A DNA stretch of 64,000 nt from Microbacterium forte (GCF_031885415.1 NZ_CP116871.1:682001-746000); one strand, 5' to 3'; shown: positions 1 to 9,091, counted from the first letter of the stretch. Notes: a model not told the origin generated them from the letters alone. A program made the numbers and translations.

Positions 1-382
1 CGCCCCAACGGTCCTCCGGCCTGTCCCCCAGGGTGAGCAACGCTTCTTTGCACCCCATCGATGCTCCCTTGCGGGCGACCGCGAGTACTTGATCCGGTGA
101 CATGAACGCTGGCTTGTTTTTTTTCAGAAGCTGCCCCGGCGTATCCACGAAAACGCAGTAGTGACAACGGTCGCGGCAGAGCGTCGTGAGCGGCACGAAC
201 ACCTTGCGTGAGTAGGTGATCGTGCCGGGCCTTCCAAGTGCTTCCAGGCCGGTGTCACGTACCGTGCCGGCGAGAGCAACGAGCTGATTGAATTCATCGC
301 CCTTAGCCGCGAGCAAGGTCTCTGCATCGTCTGCGTCGAGTTGTTCTCCGCGACGCGCACGCAAGAGCGCGCTACTTACCAT
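1..382 (-). CDS. fbiC: FO synthase, CofG/FbiC N-terminal part (cut by window start)
   Basis: The N-terminal 127 residues of a radical SAM FO synthase, which makes the deazaflavin precursor of coenzyme F420 from tyrosine and a pyrimidine intermediate. The segment ITYSRKVFVPLTTLCRDRCHYC contains, at about residues 68-75, the CX3CX2C iron-sulfur motif (CRDRCHYC) typical of the CofG half. The ATG at 382 is the only good start because a TGA lies two codons upstream in frame. It is the last visible gene of a minus-strand run that begins with the amidohydrolase at 5326 and includes Fgd. Whether the protein is the fused FbiC or a separate CofG cannot be seen because the rest lies outside the window. 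Confidence 0.85.
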   Translation of the reverse strand, partial: MVSSALLRARRGEQLDADDAETLLAAKGDEFNQLVALAGTVRDTGLEALGRPGTITYSRKVFVPLTTLCRDRCHYCVFVDTPGQLLKKNKPAFMSPDQVLAVARKGASMGCKEALLTLGDRPEDRWG

Positions 383-473
383 CGCTCATCATCCCCTTGG
401 TATTGCGGAGGCAGTTGAACATGCGGTAGTTGAGTTCGGTCGTCAGGAGTGAGAATTGCACGTGCTTAGCCAC
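372..473 (-). CDS. possible 33-aa protein between fgd and fbiC
   Basis: A GTG-started reading frame of 33 codons begins six bases after the fgd stop codon and overlaps the first codons of fbiC. The product contains a TTELNYRMFNCLRNTKG-like stretch that I do not recognise. No clear Shine-Dalgarno site precedes it, so translation would depend on re-initiation after fgd. It may be a real small protein, a translational coupler for fbiC, or chance. The exact packing between two genes is the only support. Confidence 0.25.
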   Translation of the reverse strand: MAKHVQFSLLTTELNYRMFNCLRNTKGMMSDGK

Positions 474-479
474 CGGCGG

Positions 480-1502
480 CTACAGCGCACGTAGCCTGGG
501 GGCGATGTCGCTCTCGAAGAGCCGTAGGAACCGGCGTTGATCGGCACCGGGCGCGTGGAAGACGAGGTGGTTGAATCCCGCATGAACGTAGGCTGCGATT
601 TCAGCGGTTACCGTGTCTGGATCCGCGCTGACGATCCACCGCGAGGCGATCTGAGCGATCGGAAGAGCGTCGGCGGCGCGTTCCATTTCGATCGGATCAC
701 TGATGTCATGCTTCTGTTCCTTGGATAGGGCCAGAGGCGCCCAGAATCGCGTGTTCTCGAGAGCTGCCGAGGGATCGCGATCGTAGGACAGTTTGATCTC
801 GATCATGCGGTCCAGATCCGAAAGTTGCCTCCCTGCTGCCGTTGCTCCTTCTGCAACTGCGGGTACGAGCGTCTCCGTATAGAGGTTCATGCCTTTACCG
901 GAGGTGCAGATAAACCCATCCCCTGCCTTGCCGGCGTACCTCGCCACAGTTGGCCCACCCGCGGCAACGTAGATGGGGATCGTCGATTCCGGCCGATCGT
1001 AGAGGCGCGCGTCGTTGACCTCGAAGTACGCGCCTCGGGAGGTGATGCGCTCACCGCTCCACAGGGCGCGCATGAGATCCACCGACTCTCGCAGTCGGGC
1101 GAACCGCTCCCTGAACTCCGGCCACACCTGCCCATTAGCCCCGTGAAAGCCGGCTGCGATCTCATTGAGGGCCTCCCCCGTGCCGACCCCGAGAAAGATT
1201 CGTCCGGGATACATGACGCCCAGAGAGGCGAACGCTTGGGCGATCACAGCGGGGTTGTATCGAAACGTCGGGGTCATGACGCTAGTGCCGATGCGGATCG
1301 AGGACGTACGCTCGCCGACCGCAGCCATCCATGTCAATGAGAACGGCGCGTGACCACCATGATGGCGCCACGGCTGGAAGTGATCGCTTATGGCAACGCT
1401 CTCGAATCCCCGTTGCTCTGCTTCAACGGCGAGTTCGACGAGTTCGCGAGGATCGAACTGTTCACTGCTGGCTTTATAGCCGAGGGTTAGCGCTGTTCTC
1501 AT
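480..1502 (-). CDS. fgd: F420-dependent glucose-6-phosphate dehydrogenase
   Basis: A 340-residue LLM-family enzyme that oxidises glucose 6-phosphate to 6-phosphogluconolactone and reduces F420 to F420H2 in the cytoplasm. Similarity to the mycobacterial enzyme is strong along the full length: it has [17 protein letters not shown] (catalytic His and Trp), GTGEALNE (active-site Glu near residue 108), NTRFWAPL and [12 protein letters not shown]. It starts three bases after the stop of the upstream LLM oxidoreductase, so the two are co-transcribed. In this context it probably supplies the F420H2 used by its neighbour. The alternative is another sugar-phosphate-specific family member, but the conserved active-site segments argue against that. 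Confidence 0.92.
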   Translation of the reverse strand: MRTALTLGYKASSEQFDPRELVELAVEAEQRGFESVAISDHFQPWRHHGGHAPFSLTWMAAVGERTSSIRIGTSVMTPTFRYNPAVIAQAFASLGVMYPGRIFLGVGTGEALNEIAAGFHGANGQVWPEFRERFARLRESVDLMRALWSGERITSRGAYFEVNDARLYDRPESTIPIYVAAGGPTVARYAGKAGDGFICTSGKGMNLYTETLVPAVAEGATAAGRQLSDLDRMIEIKLSYDRDPSAALENTRFWAPLALSKEQKHDISDPIEMERAADALPIAQIASRWIVSADPDTVTAEIAAYVHAGFNHLVFHAPGADQRRFLRLFESDIAPRLRAL

Positions 1503-1505
1503 GGG

Positions 1506-2534
1506 TCAGGCCTTCGCGGTGATCTGGGTCTGGAGGGCGGGGATGACGGTCTCGCCGTACACGCGGAGTGTTTCTTCCTTGTTGTCATGGTCGAGGTAGC
1601 CGGCAAACTGATCAGCACCAAGGGCTTTCAGCTCAGCGAGCTTCTGTTGATGTTCTTCACGAGTGCCGATCAGACAGAAACGCTCTACGATGTCGTCCGG
1701 CACGAAGTCGACGTGACTGTTGTTCGCTTTGCCGTGCTCGTTGTAGTCGTACCCGGTGCGCCCGGCGATGTAGTCGGTGAGGGCCCGCGGCACCTCACCG
1801 TCGGTGCCGTATTTCGCGACGATGTCAGCGACGTGGTTTCCCACCATCCCGCCGAACCATCGACACTGATCGATCGCATGACGGCGTGATGCATCGGTGC
1901 CGTCAGTGATATACATCGGCGCGGCGACGCAGAACTTGATCGTCTCGGGATCTCGGCCGGCTTTTGCCGCCGCGCTTCGTACGGTCGCGATCATCCAGCG
2001 AGCGATATCGACGTCGGCGCACTGCAGAATGAATCCGTCGCCGATCTCTCCGGTCAGCTTGAGTGCTAGCGGTCCGTACGCTCCGACCCACAGGTCCAAC
2101 TCGGAGCCATGGCTCCAGGGGAACCGCAACGTCGCCCCGTTGTGCTCGACGGGCCGGGAGTTCGCGAGTTCGCGAATGACATGGATGGCTTCTCTGAGGT
2201 CACCCAGGCTGGTCGGCTTTCCCCCGCTGACTCGGACAGCTGAGTCCCCGCGGCCGATGCCGCAGATCGTGCGGTTTCCGAAGTGGGCGTTGAGGGTGGC
2301 GAACGTGGAGGCGGTCACCGTCCAGTCACGTGTTGCTGGGTTGGTCACCATCGTCCCGACGTTGATGCGGTGCGTGTTGCTAAGAATCTGGGAATGCACG
2401 ACGTACGGTTCCATCCAGAGGATGTGAGAGTCGTAGGTCCAGAAATAGTTGAAGCCGTGCTCCTCAGCTTGCTTGGCCAAAGACAAGATGCGGGAGACCG
2501 GTGGGTTGACCTGCACGACGACGCCAAAGTCCAT
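1506..2534 (-). CDS. F420-dependent LLM-class oxidoreductase (TIGR03842-like)
   Basis: A 342-residue TIM-barrel luciferase-like monooxygenase-family protein resembling the F420-dependent group modelled as TIGR03842. It begins MDFGVVVQVNPPVSRILSLAKQAEEHGF and has GTMVTNPATRDWTVTASTFATLN and GIGRGDSAVR, segments typical of F420-binding members. The start is backed by GAGAGGA upstream. It lies directly downstream of the dihydropyrimidinase and upstream of Fgd. I infer that it uses F420H2 to reduce the pyrimidine or related heterocycle before ring opening, because no dihydropyrimidine dehydrogenase is visible. The reaction itself is not shown by the sequence; an oxidative or transfer reaction on another heterocycle is possible. 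Confidence 0.8.
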   Translation of the reverse strand: MDFGVVVQVNPPVSRILSLAKQAEEHGFNYFWTYDSHILWMEPYVVHSQILSNTHRINVGTMVTNPATRDWTVTASTFATLNAHFGNRTICGIGRGDSAVRVSGGKPTSLGDLREAIHVIRELANSRPVEHNGATLRFPWSHGSELDLWVGAYGPLALKLTGEIGDGFILQCADVDIARWMIATVRSAAAKAGRDPETIKFCVAAPMYITDGTDASRRHAIDQCRWFGGMVGNHVADIVAKYGTDGEVPRALTDYIAGRTGYDYNEHGKANNSHVDFVPDDIVERFCLIGTREEHQQKLAELKALGADQFAGYLDHDNKEETLRVYGETVIPALQTQITAKA

Positions 2535-2571
2535 GGGGTGTCCTCTCGTTCGTTTTTTTGGGGCTTGGGGC

Positions 2572-4008
2572 CTAAATCAGGTACTGGCTCAATCCGCGCT
2601 TGAGGAATCGCCCATCTCCCTTGGTGCCGAGATATCGCCCTTCGTTGACGATGACCTTGCCTCGCGAGAGCACGGTGTCGACGTGCCCGTCGATCTCGAA
2701 CCCTTCCCATGCGGAGTGGTCCATGTTCATGTGATGGGTTTTTTCGTGCCCGATCGAGGTGTGTCCGTTCGGGTCATACACGACGATGTCGCCATCTGCG
2801 CCTGGCTGGATCACTCCCTTCCGCCCGTACAACCCGAACATCCGGGCAGGGGTAGTGCTCGTGAGCTCGACCCAGCGTTCAAGGGTGATCTTCCCCGTCA
2901 CGACACCCTGGTACATGAGGTCCATCCGATGTTCGACGGAGCCGAGACCGTTCGGGATGGATCGGAAGTCTTTCAGGCCAAGCGTCTTCTGATCCTTCAT
3001 GCAGAACGGACAGTGGTCTGTGGAGACCATCTGGATGTCGTTGGTCCGCAGCGCCTGCCACATGTGATCCTGATGCCCTTCTGCCCGGGATCGCAGGGGC
3101 GTCGAACAGACCCACTTTGCCGCTTCGAAAGACCCCCAGGTCTCGCTAGTCGCGTTCAGTTGATCTTCGAGTGAGAGATATAGATACTGCGGACACGTCT
3201 CACCGAAGACGTTCTGGCCATGGTCGCGCGCCGCTGCAAGTTGCGCGACCGCCTGCTTCGCGCTGACGTGCACAACATAGAGAGGCGCACCCGTCAGGTT
3301 CGCGATCATGATGGCGCGGTGGGTTGCTTCCTCTTCCATCTGCCAGGCGCGTGCCAGGCCGTGGAAGTAAGGATCAGTCTTGCCTTCCTCCACCAACTGC
3401 TGTGCGAGGACATCGATGACCGGACCGTTTTCGGCGTGCATCATTGTGAGCAGCCCTGTGTCCCGGGATACCTGCATCGCGCGCAGCACTTGAGCGTCGT
3501 CGGAGTAGAACACTCCCGGGTACGCCATGAAGAGTTTGAAGCTCGACACGCCTTCCTCAATCAGACCGGGCATGGCAGCAAGAGCTGCGTTGTCTACCCC
3601 GCCAATGATCTGATGGAAGCCGTAGTCGATGGCGCAGTTACCGGCGGCCTTCGTGTGCCAGGCAGCCAGTCCATCCTGAACACGTTCTCCCTGTCGCTGG
3701 ATCGCGAAGTCGATGATGCTCGTCGTGCCGCCCCATGCTGCGGCGCGCGTGCCGGTCTCGAACGTGTCGCTGGCCTCGGTGCCGCCGAATGGCATTTCCA
3801 TGTGAGTGTGCGCGTCGATCCCTCCGGGGATCACGTATTTGCCGGAGGCATCGATGATGGTGTCGACGACTGCGGAAAGGTCCGTTCCAAGAAGCGCCGC
3901 CCCTGGCTGCATCACGGCCGCGATCGTCTCGCCGTCGATCAGCACGTCTGCCAGGCTTCGACCGGTTGCTGTGACGACAGTGCCCCCGTGGATGAGTGTT
4001 GTGGTCAT
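2572..4008 (-). CDS. hydA: dihydropyrimidinase / D-hydantoinase
   Basis: A 478-residue amidohydrolase of the usual family length that hydrolyses the ring amide of dihydrouracil, dihydrothymine or 5-substituted hydantoins to N-carbamoyl amino acids. All metal ligands are visible: DAHTHM near residue 67, the carboxylated lysine in SSFKLFMAYPG, MHAENGPV, VVHVSAKQ, and the catalytic Asp in STDHCPF. A GGGAAGAAG ribosome site precedes the ATG. It sits between the M20 amidohydrolase (34 bp gap) and the F420 oxidoreductase, which fits a reductive pathway of ring reduction, ring opening and decarbamoylation. Substrate range between dihydropyrimidines and hydantoins cannot be told from sequence. Confidence 0.92.
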   Translation of the reverse strand: MTTTLIHGGTVVTATGRSLADVLIDGETIAAVMQPGAALLGTDLSAVVDTIIDASGKYVIPGGIDAHTHMEMPFGGTEASDTFETGTRAAAWGGTTSIIDFAIQRQGERVQDGLAAWHTKAAGNCAIDYGFHQIIGGVDNAALAAMPGLIEEGVSSFKLFMAYPGVFYSDDAQVLRAMQVSRDTGLLTMMHAENGPVIDVLAQQLVEEGKTDPYFHGLARAWQMEEEATHRAIMIANLTGAPLYVVHVSAKQAVAQLAAARDHGQNVFGETCPQYLYLSLEDQLNATSETWGSFEAAKWVCSTPLRSRAEGHQDHMWQALRTNDIQMVSTDHCPFCMKDQKTLGLKDFRSIPNGLGSVEHRMDLMYQGVVTGKITLERWVELTSTTPARMFGLYGRKGVIQPGADGDIVVYDPNGHTSIGHEKTHHMNMDHSAWEGFEIDGHVDTVLSRGKVIVNEGRYLGTKGDGRFLKRGLSQYLI

Positions 4009-4042
4009 GCGAACTTCTTCCCTGCCTGCGATTCAGCGACGT

Positions 4043-5326
4043 TCACAGCGCGTCGGTTTCTGAGGCGGAAGTAACGCTCGGCCAGACTCTGTCATTCGCG
4101 ATCGCGCCGTGGATGAGACGCCACGTGACTTCGGTGAGAACGCGTAGCCCCCTCTCGAGGTCGTCGTCGTTCGTGAACTCGCGTTCGCAATGCGAGACGC
4201 CGTCGACGCTGGGAACGAACATCATGATCGAGGGGACGCGAGTGTTCATGGCCACCGAGTCGTGTCCGGCCATGGTTTGCATTCGTCGCGAGGCCAAACC
4301 AACAGTGGCCACCGCCGCCTCTGCAAGTGAGATCCCGTCTTCGGGGAATCGCCGGATCGGGCGGATGTCGAAGTCTTTGACTCGCACCTCGACGTTGTCC
4401 TGTTGCTCGATCGCTGCAATATCCTCGAGAACCGCTCGACGTGCTTCAGCGACAATGTTGGGGTCTGCGGATCGGATGTCCGCGACTAGATGGACCCGTC
4501 GCGCGACCACGATAGGAGAATTGGGCTCGACAACGAGGTGGCCCACGGATGACACGAGTGCTTCTTCCGGGAATCGGAGCGTGACGTTCCGGACACTGAG
4601 AACGATCCTTGAGGCCGCTACGAGGGCATCGCGTCTGTCCGCCATCGCGGTGGCGCCGGTGTGGGACTGTTCGCCGAGCACCTCGATGTCCAGTTTCTGC
4701 GTGTACCAGCTGGAATCGACGACCCCGATGTCGACCTGTTCACGCTCGAGTATTCGTCCCTGCTCGATGTGAATCTCGGCGTACCCAGCGGCTACCGGGG
4801 GAACATCGGTGCCGAGGTATCCGATCGATTCGAGAGCCTCCACGACGCTGACTCCGTCGAGATCGCGGACCGCCCTCATGTCATCGCCTTCGAAGATGCC
4901 CGTGAAGACCGAGCTGCCCATGACGGAAGGAGGGAAACGGCTTCCCTCCTCGTTGAACCAGTTCACAACTGCGAGGTTGAAGGTGGGATTCGCACTCTCG
5001 ACCTTCACTCGGTCGATGATCGATGAAGCCGCGTGCAAGCCCGCAAGGACGCCATAGGCGCCGTCAAAACGGCCGGCCAGCGGCTGCGAATCGAGGTGTG
5101 AGCCGATCAGAATGTACGGGGCGCCGGGCACCCACTCCCAGCATGCGAACATATTGCCGATGCCATCGGTCCGAACCTGGAAGTCACGCTCTTCGGCCCA
5201 GCGCCGGAACCAATCGCGCGTGAGTTTGTCTTCCGGAGTAGCCGCCTGGCGGTCCACGCCGTTTCGGGGCGTTGCCCCGATCTTGGCGACTTCATGAAAG
5301 TCGCTTAGAAAGTCTCGAGCGCTCAT
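4043..5326 (-). CDS. M20-family N-carbamoyl-amino-acid / beta-ureidopropionate amidohydrolase
   Basis: A 427-residue zinc-dependent hydrolase of the allantoate amidohydrolase, L-carbamoylase and beta-ureidopropionase group. Metal and catalytic segments are GSHLDSQPLAGRFDGAYGV, NEEGSRFPP, HIEQGRILE and AGHDSVAMN. GAGGAGG lies seven bases before the ATG. It is the first gene of the minus-strand operon running to fbiC and lies 223 bp from MocR operator A. It probably removes the carbamoyl group from the dihydropyrimidinase product, releasing beta-alanine (or another amino acid), CO2 and ammonia. Allantoate hydrolysis is an alternative, but no allantoinase or ureide genes are nearby. Confidence 0.88.
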   Translation of the reverse strand: MSARDFLSDFHEVAKIGATPRNGVDRQAATPEDKLTRDWFRRWAEERDFQVRTDGIGNMFACWEWVPGAPYILIGSHLDSQPLAGRFDGAYGVLAGLHAASSIIDRVKVESANPTFNLAVVNWFNEEGSRFPPSVMGSSVFTGIFEGDDMRAVRDLDGVSVVEALESIGYLGTDVPPVAAGYAEIHIEQGRILEREQVDIGVVDSSWYTQKLDIEVLGEQSHTGATAMADRRDALVAASRIVLSVRNVTLRFPEEALVSSVGHLVVEPNSPIVVARRVHLVADIRSADPNIVAEARRAVLEDIAAIEQQDNVEVRVKDFDIRPIRRFPEDGISLAEAAVATVGLASRRMQTMAGHDSVAMNTRVPSIMMFVPSVDGVSHCEREFTNDDDLERGLRVLTEVTWRLIHGAIANDRVWPSVTSASETDAL

Positions 5327-5472
5327 TTGACCCTCCTCATGGGCGGTTTGATTCGTGATTCAGGACTGTGCTCAGCACCACCAGCAGCCAGCGTCCCTTC
5401 GTTGAGAGAAGTCGACACACTGAGGTGAAGCTTGTCGTGGTGCAGGGGGCGCGAAGCCGAGATGGTGAAGCG

Positions 5473-5510
5473 CCAGGAGCCTCCCCCGCATCGCTGAGGA
5501 GGTCCCCTGG
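5473..5510. repeat. imperfect inverted repeat in the divergent intergenic region
   Basis: In the 307-bp gap between the amidohydrolase and cofE, CCAGG-CCTCC on the left pairs with GGAGG-CCTGG on the right, interrupted by small internal loops. It could fold in the amidohydrolase mRNA leader. Apart from this and operator A I see nothing else in the gap. Confidence 0.35.
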
Positions 5511-5548
5511 TGCTGACACGCTATGTTCCGCGTGAAGTGCCGGAAAGG

Positions 5549-5569
5549 ACCAGTGGGGAGCGAAGTGGT
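5549..5569. promoter_or_regulatory. MocR-type operator A
   Basis: ACCAGT-N9-AGTGGT, flanked by AAGG on the left and TTCTCT on the right. It is one of four sites sharing arm sequence and exact 9-bp spacing in this region. It lies between the divergent amidohydrolase operon (start 5326) and cofE (start 5634), so it could control both. The assignment to the MocR regulator at 11674 is an inference from shared distribution and from the copy over that gene's own start. Confidence 0.72.
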
Positions 5570-5633
5570 TTCTCTAGTGGTTCTGTAATCCGCTGGTAAC
5601 ACTGACAGCTGGATGCCCAGAGAAGCTTGAACG

Positions 5634-6413
5634 GTGATAGCTGTCGAGAGTCTCCTCATACGCCCACTCCTCGGTTTTCCCGAAGTTGTCCCGGGCACTG
5701 ACATCGCCGCGATGATCGCTGCCGCTGCTGGCGAGATTCACGATGGCGACATATTCGTGGTGACGTCCAAGATCGTGTCCAAAGCAGAGGGTCGGGTTAT
5801 ACCTGCTGAGAATCGGGCGCTCGCCCTGGCTGAGGAGACAGTTCGGATCGTCGCTTCCCGAGTCTCTGATGGGGTCCTGGTCACGCAGATCGTAGAGAAT
5901 CGGTTGGGCATCGTCGCTGCTGCTGCTGGAATAGACGCGAGTAACGCGCCTGAAGGGTCGATCCTCCTTCTGCCGAAAGATCCGGATGCTTCGGCGCGCG
6001 ATATCGCCGCGCGATTACGCGAGCTCCTCAGCGCATCGGTGGGTGTGATCATCTCGGACACTATGGGACGCCCGTGGCGCGAGGGGCAGACGGATTGCGC
6101 GATAGGTGCGGGCGGCGTCCGGGTGATTGAGGATCTCCGGGGTTCCGTGGATGCTGAGGGGCGCTCTCTCGTCGTTACGGCTCCGTGCGTCGCCGACGAA
6201 CTCGCTGCGGCCGCGGACCTCGTGAAGGGGAAGACGTCGCGAAATCCGGTTGCCCTCGTTCGCGGCCGAAGCGACCTCGTAGGCGGTCTCGATCTTCCGG
6301 GCGCCCGTTCGATCGTTCGCCCCCGCGACAAGGACATGTTCCGTCTCGGCGCTGACGAGGCATGGCGGGACGGCTTCGCGGCGGGGCGCGCTGCGACAGA
6401 GGCTCAATCATGA
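5634..6413 (+). CDS. cofE: coenzyme F420:L-glutamate ligase
   Basis: A 259-residue GTP-dependent ligase that adds the glutamate tail to F420-0. Signature segments include VVTSKIVSKAEGR near residue 43 and ISDTMGRPWREGQTDCAIG near residue 140. The length is that of a free-standing CofE: the C-terminal nitroreductase-like domain of mycobacterial FbiB, which reduces dehydro-F420, is absent. That activity must therefore come from elsewhere or not be needed. The gene overlaps cofD by an ATGA junction and is the first plus-strand gene after operator A. Confidence 0.92.
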   Translation: MIAVESLLIRPLLGFPEVVPGTDIAAMIAAAAGEIHDGDIFVVTSKIVSKAEGRVIPAENRALALAEETVRIVASRVSDGVLVTQIVENRLGIVAAAAGIDASNAPEGSILLLPKDPDASARDIAARLRELLSASVGVIISDTMGRPWREGQTDCAIGAGGVRVIEDLRGSVDAEGRSLVVTAPCVADELAAAADLVKGKTSRNPVALVRGRSDLVGGLDLPGARSIVRPRDKDMFRLGADEAWRDGFAAGRAATEAQS

Positions 6414-7402
6414 GGGCGGCTCCGCGTGTTGTCGTTTTGGCTGGTGGGGTCGGAGGCGGTCGGTTCGTCCTCGGAATGCGGGAGGCGCTGCGTCGACGAG
6501 ATGCTGCAGTCAATACCGAACAGCTGACCGTGGTAGTGAACACCGGCGACGACCTATGGTTGTCGGGCGTTCGGCTGCAGCCTGATGTGGACTCCGTGAT
6601 GTACGCACTTGCCGGCGTCAATGACGTGAATCGGGGGTGGGGCCGTCAAGGAGAGTCTGAGCGCGTGGCGAGCGAGCTGCGGGAGTGGGGCGCGACGTGG
6701 CCATGGTTCACGCTCGGTGATCTGGATCTTGGTGCCCACCTCGCCCGCACGGGGTGGTTGCGCGACGGATTAACGGTGACGGAGGTGGTAGCACGACTCG
6801 CCTCCCGCTGGGCACTGGGGGCCAGCCTGCTGCCGATGACGGACGCAGAAGTGGATACCGTCGTCGAAGTCGACACAGGGACGGGACGCCGCGAGATGCA
6901 TTTTCAGGAGTGGTGGACCCGATATCGCGCGACGCTGCGGCCGCTGGCGTTCCGGAACCCGGGCATGGAAAGCGCAGGGTTGCCGTCTGGTGTCGCGGAG
7001 GCCATCGCCGCGGCAGACGTCGTCGTTGTCGCACCGTCCAACCCTGTTGTGTCGATCGGTCCGATCCTCGCCGTGCCCGGAATGCGCGAGGCGATCGCGT
7101 CATCGCACGCCGCTGTCGTGGGTGTCTCCCCGATCATCGGAGGGAAGGTCGTGCGCGGGATGGGAGATGTCTGCCTCGACGCGATCGGAGTGGCCACGAG
7201 CGCGGCCGCTGTGGCTGAGCACTACCGATCACGCCGTCACGGCGGCGTGTTGGATTGCTGGATCCTCGCCGAGGAGGATGCGCATCTCGCATCGGCCGTC
7301 GAGTCCGCGGGTATCGCTGCCGTAGTGCATCCGCTGTGGATGACAGATGTCACGGCGACAGCTGCCATCGCGGAGGTAGCGCTGCGTTCGGCCGGCCGAT
7401 GA
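6410..7402 (+). CDS. cofD: 2-phospho-L-lactate (PEP) transferase CofD/FbiA
   Basis: A 330-residue CofD-family protein that joins FO to a phospholactyl or phosphoenolpyruvyl group donated by a guanylyl precursor, giving (dehydro-)F420-0. The N-terminus VVVLAGGVGGGRFVLGMREAL is the nucleotide-binding glycine loop. NTGDDLWLSGVRLQPDVDSVMYALAGV and SNPVVSIGPILAVPGMR are family hallmarks. I chose the ATG at 6410 because it overlaps the cofE stop (ATGA); an in-frame upstream start at 6362 would lie deep in cofE. The guanylyltransferase CofC/FbiD is not in the window. The gene converges on the kinase ending at 7511, with no clear terminator in the 108-bp gap. Confidence 0.92.
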   Translation: MRAAPRVVVLAGGVGGGRFVLGMREALRRRDAAVNTEQLTVVVNTGDDLWLSGVRLQPDVDSVMYALAGVNDVNRGWGRQGESERVASELREWGATWPWFTLGDLDLGAHLARTGWLRDGLTVTEVVARLASRWALGASLLPMTDAEVDTVVEVDTGTGRREMHFQEWWTRYRATLRPLAFRNPGMESAGLPSGVAEAIAAADVVVVAPSNPVVSIGPILAVPGMREAIASSHAAVVGVSPIIGGKVVRGMGDVCLDAIGVATSAAAVAEHYRSRRHGGVLDCWILAEEDAHLASAVESAGIAAVVHPLWMTDVTATAAIAEVALRSAGR

Positions 7403-7510
7403 GGGGGGCGCCATCCGAACGGCGTGTTCGAGCGTCAAGTGACGAGACACACGCCTAGCAATGATGTCGCGGACGGCATTGTTCGGGCGCGCTCCCCTCC
7501 AGCGCTGATG

Positions 7511-8500
7511 TCATCGGTGACGCCCGACTGGCCGAAGAACCTTGTCGCGCGATCCGTAGCTCTGCTGGGCACCTTCGCCCTCTGCGGCGAAGCCCGCGAC
7601 GACCACTGCTAGTTGGCAGGCTTCGAAGAGTGTCGCTCCTGAGGCGAGTGCAGCCAACACGGTTCCGAAGAAGGCGTCACCGCAACCCGTTGTATCCACG
7701 GGTTGAACCTCGACAGCTGGCACGACGGTTGCGAGATGACCGTCGAGCACGAGGGCTCCTTTACCACCGAGCGTGACGATGGCTCGGTGTACTCCTAGGA
7801 TGGCGAGCTTGACGGCGACCCGCTCTTGCACGAAGTGGTCACCCGCTAGCCCGTCGACATCCACAGCAGAGCCCAGGAGGTCAGAGAGCTCCGTCTCGTT
7901 GACGACGAGAACGTCTGCCGCGGCGATGAGTTCGGGAGGTACAGCCATGAAGGGTGAGAGATTTAACAGCACCTGCGTTCCGTGAGCCTTCGCGATCACG
8001 GCGGTGTTGAGCACTCCATCGAGAGGTATTTCGAGGCACAGACCGACGACGGCGGCGTCCGCGATCGCGGATGCGTGGCCTTCAACGAACGCTTCGTTCG
8101 CGCGACCGTTTGCCCCTGCGCTCACCACGATTGTGTTCTCGCCCGCATCGTCGACTGTGATCAGTGCGGTTCCAGTGGGAAGATCTACAGCCTCAACGTG
8201 AGCCAGCGAGACTCCCGCACCACGTAGCGAGTTCGTAACGACGCCAGCGTTCGAATCGCGTCCCACGGCAGTAACGAATGAGACGTTCGCCCCAAGAAGC
8301 GCGGCCTGCACGGCCTGATTTGCGGACTTTCCTCCTGGTCGCACGACGATCGATGATCCGACGACCGTCTCGCCTGGCCGGGGGAGCTCGAACGTACGCG
8401 TGCAAATGTCGGCGTTTGCGGAGCCGACGACTGCGACCCTGCCGTTTATGCTCTCGAGCACTTTGCGAACGGATCGAGCGGGGATGGACGGTCTCGACAT
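7511..8500 (-). CDS. rbsK: PfkB-family carbohydrate kinase, ribokinase-like
   Basis: A 329-residue PfkB kinase likely to phosphorylate D-ribose, or possibly a nucleoside, at the 5 position. It has VVGSANADICTRTFELPRPGET, the ribokinase-type sugar loop GGKSANQAVQAALLGA, and the C-terminal anion-hole and catalytic-base motif DTTGCGDAFFGTVLAAL. The ATG at 8500 follows GAAGGA at good spacing; the longer frame to 8548 has none. It ends the operon that begins with LOG at 11570, so it can trap ribose released by the nucleoside hydrolase two genes upstream. Nucleoside kinase activity remains possible. Confidence 0.82.
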   Translation of the reverse strand: MSRPSIPARSVRKVLESINGRVAVVGSANADICTRTFELPRPGETVVGSSIVVRPGGKSANQAVQAALLGANVSFVTAVGRDSNAGVVTNSLRGAGVSLAHVEAVDLPTGTALITVDDAGENTIVVSAGANGRANEAFVEGHASAIADAAVVGLCLEIPLDGVLNTAVIAKAHGTQVLLNLSPFMAVPPELIAAADVLVVNETELSDLLGSAVDVDGLAGDHFVQERVAVKLAILGVHRAIVTLGGKGALVLDGHLATVVPAVEVQPVDTTGCGDAFFGTVLAALASGATLFEACQLAVVVAGFAAEGEGAQQSYGSRDKVLRPVGRHR

Positions 8501-8554
8501 CAGTTTTTCCTTCGACGGGGCCTCGTGAACCACGCATGTGAGCATCAACCAGCG

Positions 8555-9091
8555 TCATGCGAATGGGTGGGTGCTGGCGACGGAGTACCGCGGAGAAGCT
8601 GTGCTCCCATTACTCCTGACCAAGTCAACGGAGTCCACCACCCATTCGTGCCTAACCATTCGACCGATGAGTCGCTCGCCAGCAGCAGTGTCGTGGCATC
8701 GCGCAATGGTGACGTGGCCGAAGTAAGGCCGGGCAAGGACTCCAGGGTCCTGCGAGACGTGCCCGAGACGAGCGATGACGCGCTCAGCCATCGCATCGGC
8801 ACCGTCGACGGGCACCACTAGGTGTGAATTAAGCAGCGTCGTTTCCCCCCGCAGACGAAGGCTCACGGGGAGCTGCCCGTGAACGAGCTCCTCCAATTCA
8901 TCTCGGACTCCTCTGGTGCTGCTTACTTCGCCGAGGAACATAAGCGTGCAATGCAGGGCATCGGCCGGCGTCCAGTCGTCGACGAGACCTGCGTCGGTCA
9001 ACGCCTGCTGCTCATCCTCCGGGAATGCTGCGCGCACGGACGCAGCCATCTCGTCAGGCACGGAGAACCCAATATAGTGTCGAGCGCTCAT
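8555..9091 (-). CDS. 2H phosphoesterase (LigT / 2'-5' RNA ligase-like)
   Basis: A 178-residue protein of the two-histidine phosphoesterase fold. Both catalytic HxT motifs are present: LHCTLMFLG near residue 47 and FGHVTIARC near residue 126. Family members open cyclic nucleotide phosphates (2',3'-cyclic or related) or act on 2'-5' linked RNA. It overlaps the PHP gene by an ATGA junction and lies 54 bp upstream of the kinase. Its place in a nucleoside-scavenging operon suggests that it opens cyclic phosphates left by RNA breakdown, but that is inference. Confidence 0.8.
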   Translation of the reverse strand: MSARHYIGFSVPDEMAASVRAAFPEDEQQALTDAGLVDDWTPADALHCTLMFLGEVSSTRGVRDELEELVHGQLPVSLRLRGETTLLNSHLVVPVDGADAMAERVIARLGHVSQDPGVLARPYFGHVTIARCHDTAAGERLIGRMVRHEWVVDSVDLVRSNGSTASPRYSVASTHPFA

